DNA from: Isoetes taiwanensis
Taxonomy: Eukaryota; Streptophyta; Lycopodiopsida; Isoetales; Isoetaceae
Reading direction: 5' to 3'
Assembly: GCA_021234155.1 (NCBI GenBank)
Contig: JAJEKV010000038.1
Span: 5,490,071-5,554,070, forward strand
Length of the DNA: 64,000 nucleotides
A model generated the notes under the pieces. It did no database searches, was not told the DNA's origin, and saw only the letters and a list, made by a program, of their open reading frames with translations. A program made the translations under genes and the position numbers. Positions 1 to 12,206 of the stretch are shown here, piece by piece. Every line of letters begins with the position of its first letter. Position 1 is the stretch's first letter.

Positions 1-3000
1 TCGCACCGAGAGGCTCCGAATGGCAATCGACCCTGCCAAATCGTCCGAAATGGCGAAATTACTCTAGGGAGCAAGTTACAAGGTCGGTTTTGCAAAAGAA
101 AGAAATACTCACGCCCTCCACGACAAGATCCCGCATCCACATCCCAGGGGCCAATTGACTACGAAAGTGTGATGGAAGTGAGCTACTTTGGCGCTTTGGA
201 GGTCGGGTGGTCTTCGCCGGCCCGCGGAACTTGGTCCCGGGGCAATGTCGACGTTTCGAGTCCATTGGCGAGAGCCAAATCAGCGATTCCGGAGAGGGAG
301 ATCGCCCGTCCATCCCCGTGGCCTTGGGGAGAGGAAATTGGGGGCAAAGCAACACCGGGATTTTAGGGTCCGCGGCTCACGACACAAGGAGAGGGCCTCC
401 CAAACGTAAACCTCGTGGGTTGCGAGTTCTAGAAGGGTTTGCGTTTTGGGGGGCGAGACTTGGTCTGTTGCACTTGGGACTGGCCGCCGAAGCTGCGGCC
501 GAGAATACTGAGCAAAGGCTTAACCGACCGAGCGTAGTTTAGGCTTGTTCTCCTCCCGATGTGGCAAGTAGAAGTCTGGGGCGCTTTTGGCTGGCAAGAC
601 ATTCATAAATTCGCAATTAATGCATTGTACGAAAATAAATTCTGATTTTTGCCAGTTTGGATTCCTAATTCATCTCCAAAGACACCACCCCAATTTTCAA
701 ATTTTCTGGAGAAGGTCTAGGTCAAAGGGTTAGCATTAGAGCGGTCGGGGCAGCCCGTTGCGGGGCAACCGAAGCCGGGCACCCTTCCCCAAGTCAAACG
801 AGGCCAGACCTTGCGGGGATCCCTCACAAGAGGGGGAGAGTCCGGACCCCAAGAGGCGGGCTCCAAAAGTTCCCGCCCTTCCAGCCCCCGGGTCAGACGC
901 TTAATGACCACCCTCCCGAGCCCGGTTCCCCTATCCGACCGTTGGATCCTCCGTTCAGGGCCCTCTTCGAAGGCCCAAAAAGATTCCGAGATCGGGTCCC
1001 GGGAGAACTTGTCAAACCGCTGGGCCCCTGAGAGGTCGACCTTGTATAAAACCCGCATGTTTTGTCGTTCGCACCGGGAGGCTCCGGAATGGCAAATCGA
1101 CCCCGCCAAATCGTCCCGGAATGGCGAAATTGCCCTAGGAGCAAGTTACAAGGTCGGTTTTGCAAAAGAAAGAAACACTCACGCCTCCACGATTAAAGAT
1201 CCCGCGCATCCACATCCTAGGCCAATTGACTACGAGTGTGATGGAAGTGAGCTACTTTGGCGCTTCTTGGAGATCGGGTGGTCTTCGGCCACGAACTTGG
1301 TCCCTGTGGCAATGTCGACGCTTCGAGTCCATTGGCGTAGCCAAATCGCGATTCCGAGAGGGGAGGTCGCCTGGCCCATCCCTCGTGGCCTTGGGAGAGG
1401 AAATTCGTGGGCAAGCAGCTTCGGGATTTTAGGGTCGTGGCTCAAGGCCAACACCCCCCACTCCACGTCAAGTCACGCACAGCAAGGTCCCTACCGAACC
1501 GACAAGCAGAGGGCCTCCCAAACGTAAACCCCCGGGGTTGCCGTGTTCTAGAAGCGGCGCTTTGGGGGCCGTGACTTGGTCCGTTGCACTTGGGACCGGG
1601 CCGAGAAGTCCTAGCCGAGAATACAGAGCAAGGGGAACCGCCGAGTAGAGTTTGGGCTTGTCCTCCTCCCGATGGCAAGTAGAAGTCTGGGGCGCTTTGC
1701 AAATGGCAAGACATTCATAAATTCGCAATTAATGCATTGTACCTAAAATAAATTCTGATTTTTTGCCACCTGGATTCCTAATTCATCTCCAGCACACAGC
1801 CCAATTTTGGGAAATTTTCGGAGAAGGTCTAGGTCAAAGGGTTAGCATTAGAACGGTCGGGGGCAGCGGATTTTGCGGTGGCAACCGAGCCGGCACCCTT
1901 CCCCAAGTCAAACGAGGCCGGGACCTTGCGGGGATCCCTCACAAGAGGGGAGAGTCCAGGACCCCAAGAGGCTGGATCCAAAAGTTCCCGAGGCAGCCCT
2001 TCTTCCCGCAGCGCCCCGGGCCTGACGCTATTGACCACCCTCCAGGAGCCCGGTTCCCCTATCCCGACCGTTGGATCCTCCGTTCGGGGCCCCTCTTGGG
2101 AAGGCCCAAAAGATTCCAGATCGGTCCGGAGAACTTGTCAAATCTGGGCGCCCCGAGGGTCTGGCCTTGTATAAACCGCAGTGTTTTGTCATTCGGGCAT
2201 TGGGGAGGCTCTAATGGCAAATCGACCCTGCCAAATCGTCCAAATGGCGTAAATTACCCTAGGAGCAAGTTACAAGGTCGGTTTTGAAAAGAAAGAAACA
2301 CTCACGCCCTCCACGACAAAGATCCCGCATCCACATCCTAGGCCAATTGACTACGAGTGTGATGGAAGTGAGCTACTTTGGCGCTTTCTTGGAGGTCGGG
2401 TGGTCTTCTGGCCACGGAACTTGCTCCCGGTGGCAATGTCGACGTTTCGAGTCCATTGGCGAGCCAAATCACATTCCTGAGAGGGGAGGTCGCCCCGTCC
2501 GGTCCCCGGGGGGAGAGGGAAATTCGGGCAAGCAGCTTCGGGATTTTAGGGTCCATGCTCGCATCAACACCCCACTCCACGTGAAGTCAGCCAAGGTCCC
2601 TACCGACCGACAAGCAGGGGCCTCCAAACGTAAACCCCCGTGGGTTGCCGTGTTCCTAGAAGGGTTTGCGCGTTTTGGGGCCGAGACTTGGTCTGTTGCA
2701 CTTGGGACCGGCCGAAAGTGGTCGCAGCCGCGGGTAGAATACCGGAGCAAGGGGAACTGGGCGGCAGTGGAGTTTGGGCCTGTCCTCCTCCCCGATGTGG
2801 CAAGTAGAAGTCGGGGCTTTTGCGGTGGCAAGACATTCATAAATTTGCAATTAATGCATTGTATGCTAAAATAAATTCTGATTTTTGCCACCTGGATTCC
2901 TAATTCATCTCCAAAGACAAAGACACCCCAATTTTGAAATTTTCGGAGAAGGTCTAGGTCAAAGGGTTAGCATTAGAACGTCCGGGGCAGCCCGGTGCGG

Positions 3001-3230
3001 TGGCAACCGAAGCTGGCACCCTCCCCCCAAGTCAAACGAGGCGGGACCTTGCGGGGATCCCTCACAAGAGGGGAGAGTCCGGACCCGGGGAGGCGGGATC
3101 CAAAAGTTCCCGAGGCAGCCCTTTCCTGCTAGCGCTCCCCGGGGCCTGCACGCTAATGACCACCCTCCCGGGCCCTGGTTCCCCTATCCGGACCGTTGGA
3201 TCCTCCGTTCGGGGCCCCTCTTCGAAAGGC
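1..3230. repeat. Tandem array, ~1.1-kb unit, about three copies
   Basis: The same order of landmarks recurs at spacings of about 1,069 and 1,121 bp: the motif GATGGAAGTGAGCTAC at about 171, 1240 and 2361; a block with GGGGATCCCTCACAAGAGG; an AT-rich block with AATTAATGCATTGTA; and CTTGTATAAA before each new unit. Base 1 matches about 1068 and about 2191, so the window opens inside the array. Homology stops near 3230, where the third unit is cut short. Units differ by many 1-3-base indels, mostly beside CG. No rRNA, tRNA or convincing ORF is inside. It is satellite-like or an intergenic-spacer-like repeat; family unknown. Confidence 0.85.
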
Positions 3231-3552
3231 CTTAGGACCTGTCTAAATAAGCCTAGGGACAAACTTTAATGAGCATCACATTTAAAAAAGACGTCAAAAA
3301 AAAAATATAAAGTCCATAACGTCGCTATAACAAAATACGTCGCGTGGACGTCGCATGCAATATCGTAATTTTTTGAAAACCTTTAACCTTGAGGCGGCTT
3401 TCCCAAGACCTTTTCTTTTCGCTTCCTCTTCGAGTCGTTTTGGGCGATCTCGAGAGGGCGCTACTACCCCGATCGACCGAAAGTGGCGCGACTATTCTAA
3501 GGTTAGTACATCATTTTTTTTTAGATTGAATAGGTTTTTGGATTGAAAGGTG
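3231..3552. other. Unassigned stretch after the tandem array
   Basis: No ORF or RNA gene is supported. The stretch has A-rich runs and several ACGTC/GACGTCGCATGC words at about 3290-3360 that resemble the palindromic words at 14.03-14.31 kb. Those two places may therefore be parts of one older element now split by the L1 insertion. This link is inference from short words only. Confidence 0.4.
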
Positions 3553-4430
3553 CATGCCTAACCTAGGTTTTTTGTGTTCTTCATTTTTTCTTCTTCTCTC
3601 ATTTCTTCTCATTTCTTCTCTTCTATTCTTTCCCCTACCTTTCTTCTTCCCTTCTCTTCTTCTCTCTTCTTCTTCTTCAAATCTTCTCTCATTTCTCTTC
3701 ATATTTCTCTTCTTTTCTTCTCTTCTTTCCCTTCTCTTCTTTCCTTCTCTTCTTTCTTCTTCTCTTCTTCTCTCATTTCTTCTCTTCTTCTCTCATTTCT
3801 CTTCTTTCCTTCTCTTCTTCTCTCTTCTTCTTCTCTTCTTCTCTCATTTCTTCTCATTTCTTTCTTCTTCTCTCATTTCTCTTCATACCGAGTTTCCTTC
3901 CCTTCTTCCCTTCTCTTATTTCTTCCCTTCTTCCTCCTTCTATTCTTTCTCTTCCCCTTCGATTCTATTCTTCTCTTCTCTTATTCTATTCTTCTCTTCT
4001 CTTATTCTATTCTATTCTTCTCTTCTCTTATTCTTATTCTCTTCTCTTCGATTCTATTCTAATTTTTCTCTTCTTCCCTTCTTGATTCTTTCTTCTTCTT
4101 CTTATTTTTTTTTATCTCTTCTTTCTTCATCTTATTTTTCTCTTCATATTTCTTTTCCTTCCCTTCTTCCCTTCTTCCTCCTTCTATTCTTTCTCTTCCC
4201 CTTCGATTCTATTCTTCTCTCCCCCCCCCCCCCATCATTTCTTCTTCTCTCCTTCGTGCTTTCCCTTCCCATCTTCGACCCTTCCCTTATTTCTTCTCCC
4301 CCCTTCTCTTGTTTCTCCCACCCTTTATCTTCTTCTTGATTCCTTTTTTTTTTCTTTTCTTGATTTTCTATTTTTCCACTTTAGTTTTTTTTATTTTTTC
4401 GATCTTCTTCTTCTTTTGTTCTTATTCTTT
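3553..4430. repeat. Polypyrimidine (TTCTC)n low-complexity tract
   Basis: About 880 bases are almost pure C and T on the plus strand, built from irregular TTCTTCTC, TTCCC and CATTTCTT words, with a run of C at about 4221. Long open frames rich in Ser, Phe and Leu occur in more than one frame, which is what simple sequence gives, so none is called as a gene. Such purine/pyrimidine asymmetry can form triplex DNA. Confidence 0.9.
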
Positions 4431-4570
4431 TAACGCTTTGTTGCGTGTTTCGCATTTGTCCTTTTTATTTGGGCCCTACAGATCTTGTTATGCCACACGT
4501 TCTTCATTTGGTAAGTTCATCACACTTGCATTTTTTTTTATAGCTTTAAATAGGTTAAACAAAATTGATT

Positions 4571-5072
4571 GAGTGGGTTTGTTCAAGAACACTGGGTCGG
4601 CTCCACCTAGAGTGGGAGAGGACCATGTGTACCGGGTTCAAGTCCACTTCCACTATGATCAAATTTTATTTTCCTAGGTTAAGGAGTGGCTTGTTCAAGG
4701 GCACGGTCGGCTCCACCTAGAGTGGAGAGGATCACTTACCCGGGTTCAAGTCGACTTCGACTTGTTATTTGTTAAGTCTAAAATAAAATTGTAGTGGCTT
4801 GTTCAAGGGCACGGTCGGCTCCACCTTGCGTGGAGAGACCAGATGTCCAGGTCCAAGTCCACTTTTCTTCTCATTCTTAGGTAGAGGTGGCTACGGCAAG
4901 GACATGGTCGGCTCCACCGCGAGTGGAGAGGACCAGGTGTTCAGGCCTTAGTTCACGTTCATTATCAGTTTTAGCTAGAGGTAGCTAGGGCAAGGACATG
5001 GTCGGCTCCACCATGAGTGGAGGGGACCAGATGTTCGGGCCCTAGTCCCACATTTCTTATTATTTTTGTTAG
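4571..5072 (+). repeat. Five tandem ~95-113-bp units with tRNA-like B box
   Basis: Units start at about 4571, 4684, 4793, 4886 and 4979. Each has a GTGGCTNGTTCAAGG-like start, the core GGTCGGCTCCACC and a complementary AGTGGAGAGGA that can pair with it as a hairpin. About 35 bases later comes a word like GGGTTCAAGTCC. In units 1 and 2 this fits the RNA polymerase III B box (GGTTCRANNCC); in units 3-5 it has decayed (GGTCCAAGTCC, GGCCTTAGTTC, GGGCCCTAGTCC). The start resembles a box A only loosely. This could be a tandemly amplified tRNA-derived SINE fragment; it is not a functional tRNA. Confidence 0.7.
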
Positions 5073-5468
5073 GTAGTGGTATTATTATTTTATTATTATT
5101 ATTATTATTATTTTTTTTTTTTTTTTTGAAAGCAAGAGATGGTTTTGTCATTAATTATAGAATCTCAAGAACATAGCATGAATGTGCTTTATAGAGAAGC
5201 ACATGAGAGAAAAGATGATCAGCATAGAGCTTCATATTATGGATTATGAGCTCTAGCACAAAAATAGAGGACAGAATGTTAAGAACAATGTGCCAAAAGA
5301 CAATAAGCTCCCAAATATGAACAGTTCGATGAAGCCCCAAATAGATGAAACTGAAGCTCTGTATAAGCCTAAAAGACCTGCAAAAAGTACAATCCTTCCC
5401 AAAAATAAACCAGATGAAGATTAGATAAGAGCAGAGGCATATTTAGGAAAAGGCTAGAGATGTGAGGA

Positions 5469-8400
5469 TCATTGATCAGAGAAGAAAGTGTCATTGAAAT
5501 AGGCATTGAATGAGTCTGTGGATCCGAAGTAGTACTGATTTGGACCCCAATTGTTGGTGTAGAAAAGCCGAAATTTGTCCTTGTCCTCCAGAAGTATCAG
5601 CAGGGAACCATACAGATCAGCTAGGAGTTTATGATTGTAGTACATGGTTCTATATCTGATCAACTGTCTTTCTGTGAGGATGAAGTTATTATTGGCCAGA
5701 AAAGCCCAAAGACAGTGGATCTGTACCACTTCCCTGCAGAATATGGATGCCCAAAGATCTTCACTCTCTTTCAGATATCTGTTGTGTCCTTTCTTCATAA
5801 GGAAGGATTCCATGGAAGTAGCCAAATCATTCTTCATGACCTTATCTTTGGAACCTTGGCTATAAGGCGAGACGTCATCAAATTTCCGAGCTCCCTCTCC
5901 ATGCAAGAAGTTAAGATATTCTAGAATCATCCGAGAGAAAAGCATTAGAATCCACCACATTTAGATTGGAAGCAAATAAATTATAGTGACCCCTAAAAGC
6001 GCCATGATTCTCCCAGTTCCTGTCATTGTTAGCTCCAATGTTTTTGTTTTTATGAGCAGTGGCAATAGTCTCAAAGTCAAATTGGAAATTCATCTTAATC
6101 CAAAAAATAGAGGGCCTTTTCTTTCCAAACAATACACGGTTTCTAGCTTTCCAAATATTCCAAAGAGCAATGAAAATTACTGTGTTTTTGAAGCTATCAT
6201 TGTTTTGGATGAAAGAAAGAAAATTCCCATCATACAAAATACCAAATTTATCAGCAATCCAATTCCAGAAACCAGACAACTTGTCACAGCAAAAGATATG
6301 AATCATATCTTCAAAAGCATTACATCTTAAAGGACAATTAGCCATAATATTTGGATATCTCTTAGACATAGAATATAAATTGTTAAGACTGCCATTAGCA
6401 ACAAGCCATATGAAATAGGAGATTTTAGGAGGGCAATAGAGGAATTCCAAACATTCTTGAAAAGAATTTTAAGCTGATCATGATTAATACCCCATTTAGC
6501 CATTGCTTTGATGTCTATAGGACCAGAGGCTATGGCCGTATACACATTTTTCACTTTATAGTCAAATTTACCATTCAAAGACCAGTCTCCTTTTCCAGAG
6601 TTAGGAGAAAGATTAGAAAGAAAGGGCTTGATAAGAGAATAGACCTTTCTATCCGAGGAGGTACCTCTAATAATGTTTTTTAAAGCAGTCCAAGAGATAA
6701 TTCTATCTCCAACAAACAGATCTCTGATGAAGTAAAGCCCAGCATCATGCCATTTCTTACAAATTTTGGGATGCTTGATGGCTAGAAAAGTAGAGTTTTG
6801 ATCAGCTAAGATAGGGTTCCAAAAAATAGGCATATCACAATGAAGCATATCACAGAGATGAACCGAAAATCTTTGAGAAATGGAATTCCAAGCTTTAATC
6901 ATATTGCTCATTAGAGGAGAGGTGTTGGGAGCAGTTTTCAGATGAATGAAAGCAGAATTAGGCAATAAGTGATGAATAGATGGGTGACCAGAGGGACGGC
7001 TTTGATTGATCCAAAATCTGACAAATTTGTAGGCTGGAGATAGATTTCCATAAATAGCCTTCCAGACAAATTTACCTGCAAGAGATTGAGCTTGGAGGAA
7101 GAGGTTTTTGCAGCCAAGACCTCCAAAACTTTTTGGTTTACATATGGAGTTCCAGTTAACAAGATGACTACCTTTCCAAATGAAATTCCTGATAATTTTC
7201 TCTAGCTCCATGTAAACACATTTAGGTGCAACAAGAGCAGTGGAGAAATAAACATGAGAGCTTGCAAGGACAGAATTTGCTATAATGGTCCTGCCAGCTA
7301 GAGTGAGGTAATTCCTGTAGTTATTCAGCTTTTTCTTTATTCTTTGAATAATAGGATCCCAAAGACCCTTTAAGCTATGATCTAAAGATAAAGGCATCCC
7401 CAAGAGTTTAGTAGCTTGACCAGATGGGAGAACATTAATACCAAGCAATTGATGATCAGGAATATCTCCTATAATAAGGCTTTTGCTGATATTAAGATAG
7501 ATACCAGAAGCAGCTGAGAATTTATTGATTACATTAAGGAAGCAATCAATATTGGCCAGATCAGCATGAAGAAATGAGAAGGTGTCATCAGCATATTGAA
7601 GCATAGTAAGATAATCATCTGAGTCTGGAAGCTTGAGGCCTCTAATTAAGCCCTTATCCTGATAATAGGAAATGACTTTGGATAAGAGTTCAGCTGCTAC
7701 CAGGAAAAGATATGGGGCAAGAGGGCAACCTTGCCTAACACCACAAGATAAGGAGAAGAAACCTGAAGGCACACCATTAATAAGAACAGCAGACTTAGAT
7801 CTCAGATTTAGACCAAGAATAAGTTTAATGAGCTTGGGATGGAAACCAAGTTTGGCCATAGCAAACTCTAGGAAATCCCATCTAACTGAATCAAAGGCTC
7901 TTTTGAAGTCCAGCTTGAGAAGAATGCAATTTTGATTAGAAATTTTATTCCAATGCAAACCCTCCATAGCAGCCACATAATTGTCAAGAATATATCTATT
8001 AGGAAGAAAGGCTGATTGACTTGGACTAATATTTCTCTGCAAGAAGCTGTTAATTCTGAGAGCAATGATCTTGGCACACAACTTATAAGTAGTATTGGTA
8101 AGAGAAATGGGCCTCCAATCTTGGAATTTACAGGGATGATCAACTTTTGGAATCAAAGAGATGAAACCACTAGCAATGGAGGTCTGAAGATAATCATTAT
8201 TCCAAAATTCATGAACCATGGAGGTAAGATCAAATTTGATAATATCCCAGAACTTAATATAGAACTCAGCAGGTAAGCCATCTGGGCCAAGAGATTTACC
8301 CTTGCTGAAGGAAGACAGAGAGGAAAGAATTTCTTGCTGAGAAGGAGGAGTAATCATGGAATCATTCATCACTTCAGGAGCAGAAGGCAAAATATTATTC

Positions 8401-9743
8401 ACTATATCTTTAAAATCATCTGCCTCTACCAAGTCATTAGGAGGAATAGGTTTATTCAGGAAAATGTCCATATATTTCTGCTTGAAAAAAGTGACAATGT
8501 CAGAATGAGAAGACTGCTTGGTACCATTGTCATCAATCACCTCAGATATAGAATTTCTCAACACTCTACTCTTAGCTACCCTAAAGAAAAATTTAGAGCT
8601 ACCAGAGTCCATTTTATTGGTGTACTTTATCTTACATCTGATAGCAGAGCCCTTGGCCTCAATCTCTTCGATGCTTCTAATTTTTCTTTCCAAAATCTCC
8701 TCACCTATCTGTAGATTTAAATTTGTAGGATCCTGCTGAAGTAAAGATCTGATATCTTTCATGAACATTAGAAGTTGGTTTCTTTCCTCACAGCAATTAA
8801 GGTGCATGGTTTTAGACCATGTTTTAATCCAGGACTTCACAGCTTTAATTTTAGAGTAGAAGGTATTCTTTTGCTGCCTATTCCCATTATTAGCAGCCAA
8901 ATTATTCATTCTCTCAGTTAGATCCTCATAGAAGGCAACAAATTGAGAGCAGAAGTTCTCATTGTCTAAAAGAGAGATATTGAATTTGTAAGGAGTACTT
9001 CCTTGCCTCTGGATTTTGGTGACATGAGAAGTGTGAAGAAACTGAGGTTGATGATCAGAGATGGAGGTTCCTTCATCACTAGAAACATAGCTATTGCCCC
9101 AGAAAGAGGTGGCAGGGTTGGACACATAAAATCTATCCAAAGTGCAGTACACACGGGCTTTGTCTTTCTGTTTATTGGACCAGGTATAAGTAGCAGTGGA
9201 AGATGGGATGTAAATCAGACCATTGTCATTTAAAAAGAGAATCCCAGGCCTGTTTTTCAGATCTAGTCATATTGATCTTATTCCCTAACTTTAATTCCTG
9301 TGAGGGGCGTATTATTAAAGTCACCAAAGAAGGATCCAATTATCCAAATTTTGGGTGCATAACCATGAATTAATCTCATTCTAAGCGGGGTTCTCTATCA
9401 CTTGGGGAAGTAGGAGCATAGACATTAACAACCCCAAAGATGGAATTGGAGATGGAGAGAATGACAGCTTGCCAAGTTTTAGAGGGACCATTATGAATAG
9501 AGATATGAGTGATATCACTTTTCCATATTATGGCAAGACCACCACTAGTTCCAACAGACTCAATCCAAACAGAGGAGGAGTTTGGGTGGATCCATTCACC
9601 TAGATTGCTACATTCAAAAGATGATAACTTAATCTCTTGAAGAAGAATTATGTCAAAGATTGTATAACTTGATCGAAAGCAATGGCTCGTCTCCTTTTAA
9701 GAGGACCTTTGATGCCTCTAAGGTTCCAGGATAAAATCTTCAT
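5469..9743 (-). pseudogene. L1 LINE ORF2: endonuclease, reverse transcriptase, zf-RVT
   Basis: This is the LINE polyprotein that nicks target DNA and reverse-transcribes the element RNA. The ATG at 9743 opens MKILSWNLRGIKG, the usual start of the apurinic-type endonuclease. The frame then breaks (LLQEIKLS and SGGLAIIWK lie in another frame). From about 9150 to 6330 one frame stays open for about 940 codons with the whole reverse transcriptase: LDFKRAFDSVRWDF (motif A), GVRQGCPLAPYLF (motif B) and YADD at 7584-7595. After a frameshift near 6440, the zf-RVT domain follows (FIWLVANGSLNNLY, then a Cys/His cluster), and after another near 5930 the C-terminus ends at 5469. Family identity is firm; the RT core looks intact, the ends do not. 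Confidence 0.9.
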
Positions 9744-9831
9744 ATCCAAAAAAAGGAGAAAGGGCAAGCAGGGAAGTCAAATTCTGGATATTTTAGATTT
9801 CTTTTTGCTCCTGGTATTTTGAACAGGAGTC

Positions 9832-12206
9832 TTATTCAAACCTCGATAGGGTCTTCCCTATGTTATTCGGCTTTTTAGCGGGTTTCTTACTAGGAAGATC
9901 AAAATCAGGCTTAGATAAATTAACTGTGCTATCAATAAGATAATCCTCCTTACTCCAATTTTCTTTATCATTTACATAATCTTCACAATCACTATAGTCA
10001 GAGCAACCACCAGGATAAAAGTGAAACATAGAGTTATTATCAAGAGTATTTAATAAGATAGAATCTAATACTTGCCTTGAATTTTCTTGAAGCTCCATTT
10101 GCTCTTGTTTATCCTCTGGAGTCTCAGGAACATAGTCAGAAGTAGCTATCTCTTTGAGCTCAATATGTTTAGAGAGGCCTTGATCTGCTGTGTCATGAAC
10201 CATTTGCATTTGCAAGGAAGCTAGCTGATCTGCCACCTTACTAGATATTCTTGGAGGACTGAAAGGTTCTTCCACAATTGGTGAGTCCAGATCAATGAGG
10301 GATGGGAGAGAGGACTGAATGGGAGGAATGAGTGGAATAAAATTATGTGCTATGGCAGTCTCAGAAGGATGTGATGGTGGAATGGCAGGTGAAGGTAAAC
10401 ATTCTCTGCTCTTATCTAAATCTAAATCTAGATTATTGTTTAGGTCAGATAATACCTGAAAAGGGTTTTGACAATCGATATGCAGATCAGTTTGATCAGT
10501 TTGATGTTGAACCTGGTTATCTTGATGCTGCTGATTATCTTGATGTTGCTGATTATCCTTGAAAATAACATCATTGGTTTGAATTGTGGGTTTAGTCAAA
10601 CCCATACCCAAATGACTAGGAGGTACATTAGAAGGTACTTTTAGCTGGGACAGACTTGCTGAATGAGTGGAAAAAGTCTGTGAAATCCTTGGAGTAGGAT
10701 TCATCTTTTGCTTAGCTTTGCCTTGAGATTTCATAGTTAATGACCCATCTTTGCTTATGTTTTTGATGGGGAAGTCCATTAGACTGTAGGAGCATTGACC
10801 CTTATCTTGACTTTTGGCATCCTTGATGATGTTGGTCAATGTCAAACATAGATCATGAGTGGCCTGTTTTGCTTTTACTGGAATGACCCCTTTGACCAGA
10901 AGTTTTGGTTCCCCAATTGTAATTCCATTACTTCTCTTATATGAGAAGGAGTTGTCTTCATGACTTTTATCTTTGGCTTTCAATTGATCCCTTGCTGCTT
11001 TTTGTTTCTGAATCCTCTTGTAGCTGCCATTTACCTTTGTCCATTTGAAATTCTTATTTCTGGCAATTTCTGAAATGTTTCCAACTCCTTGATGCTGTTT
11101 TCCTGAGTAACATCCCCATTGGATGACTTTTCCTTTACTTTACCTCCATTATTATGAGGGAGATCCCCTGTTTTTTCACCTGCATTCACATTCAATCTGC
11201 TATCTTGCTGAAGTTCTGCTGATGATTTACAATCTGAGTACAAGAAATGTCTTTGAAAACATTTTTGGCATTGGGAAGGCAATCCAGACCATCTAAGAGC
11301 TAATGATGATTCTACTCCAAAGGCATCTTTAAAAGGAATTGAGAGAGGGATATCTTTGGACAGGTCTAACTGGACAAAGGCTCTTGGAGGTCTCGAAGGG
11401 GAGTATTCAGTAGAGATGTAGGTGCCAATTGAATTAAAAAGAAGCTTGAAGCATTCTTCATCCCAATATATAGGATTAAGACCGAAAAGGGATGTAGAAG
11501 CAATACAAAGATTATTCATTTGGTCCATATCAAGTTTCGGGTGCCATTTCAGGAAGGTTAGCTGTGAGGTCTCAAATGTCAAGGGACCATAGTTAAGAAA
11601 GAAATTTGCTGATCTGGCATTCCCACATTCAATCATGATATAAGGAAAGTTGAGCCAGTAAACAGCTTGGATTATGATCCCTTTGTTTAGGTTAAGCAGA
11701 TAACCCCATAATTTGTCAAGCTTAATACCACATTTTTGGACCTTGACTATGACAGCACATTGAGACAAGGCATCAATTTTAGAATGAACAATCGGAAGAT
11801 TGAGAGAAATACCATCATAGAGTCTCATTTTTCTTTCTCGGAGATAGGGATGTCTTGTCCTTTGCAATCTGCCATCCAATTCTTCATCCGACTGTATTTC
11901 CTGGTGCCGTCTTGAAACTCCATAAGGCCGGGGGACTTGAGTGATTGGGTCGAGAGGATGCAGAATTCCCCTATGATCAGGATCAGCAGACAGATTATCC
12001 CAGAACGGGACTTTATGCGAGATTGGGTCCATTGCAGAGTCGACTGGAAACAAATTTTCAAAATTCCCAAAGAGAATGGTGTCCTGAGGCTTCTCTTGAA
12101 AGGAATTTAAGTTTTGGAGGACAGAGGCTCGCTCTTGAGCGGAAAGATTGGCGAAAGAGTGAAGAAAAGCTAAATTTTTAGGGTTTTCCGTGAAATTAAA
12201 GGCCAT
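9832..12206 (-). pseudogene. L1 LINE ORF1: DUF4283 RNA-binding protein
   Basis: ORF1 proteins of plant L1 elements bind the element RNA and form the RNP. The ATG at 12206 (MAFNFTENPKNL) opens a frame of about 390 codons. After a charged N-terminus comes a DUF4283-like region (KIDALSQCAVIVKVQ ... LNYGPLTFETSQLTFLKWHP), then CQKCFQRHFLYSDC, a CCHC zinc knuckle. A stop falls at 11031, but the adjacent frame is open across it (VNGSYKRIQKQKAARDQLKA) and runs to 9832 as a low-complexity tail rich in Ser, Asp and Gln. One frameshift near 11.04 kb therefore splits a single protein of about 790 residues. About 90 bases separate it from ORF2. Confidence 0.85.

Noticed and set aside
1-3230. Possible rDNA spacer or 5S array
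   Set aside because: No rRNA sequence could be recognised in any unit; kept only as a tandem repeat.
3554-4339. Long open frames rich in Ser, Phe and Leu, 162-261 codons
   Set aside because: They come from simple pyrimidine repeats and overlap in two frames; no domain or codon signature.
4571-5072. Possible CRISPR-like array
   Set aside because: Units are contiguous and degenerate, without constant repeats and unique spacers; eukaryotic context.
5631-5924. Plus-strand frames across the LINE (also 7672-7935, 8334-8714)
   Set aside because: They are shadows of the minus-strand ORF2.
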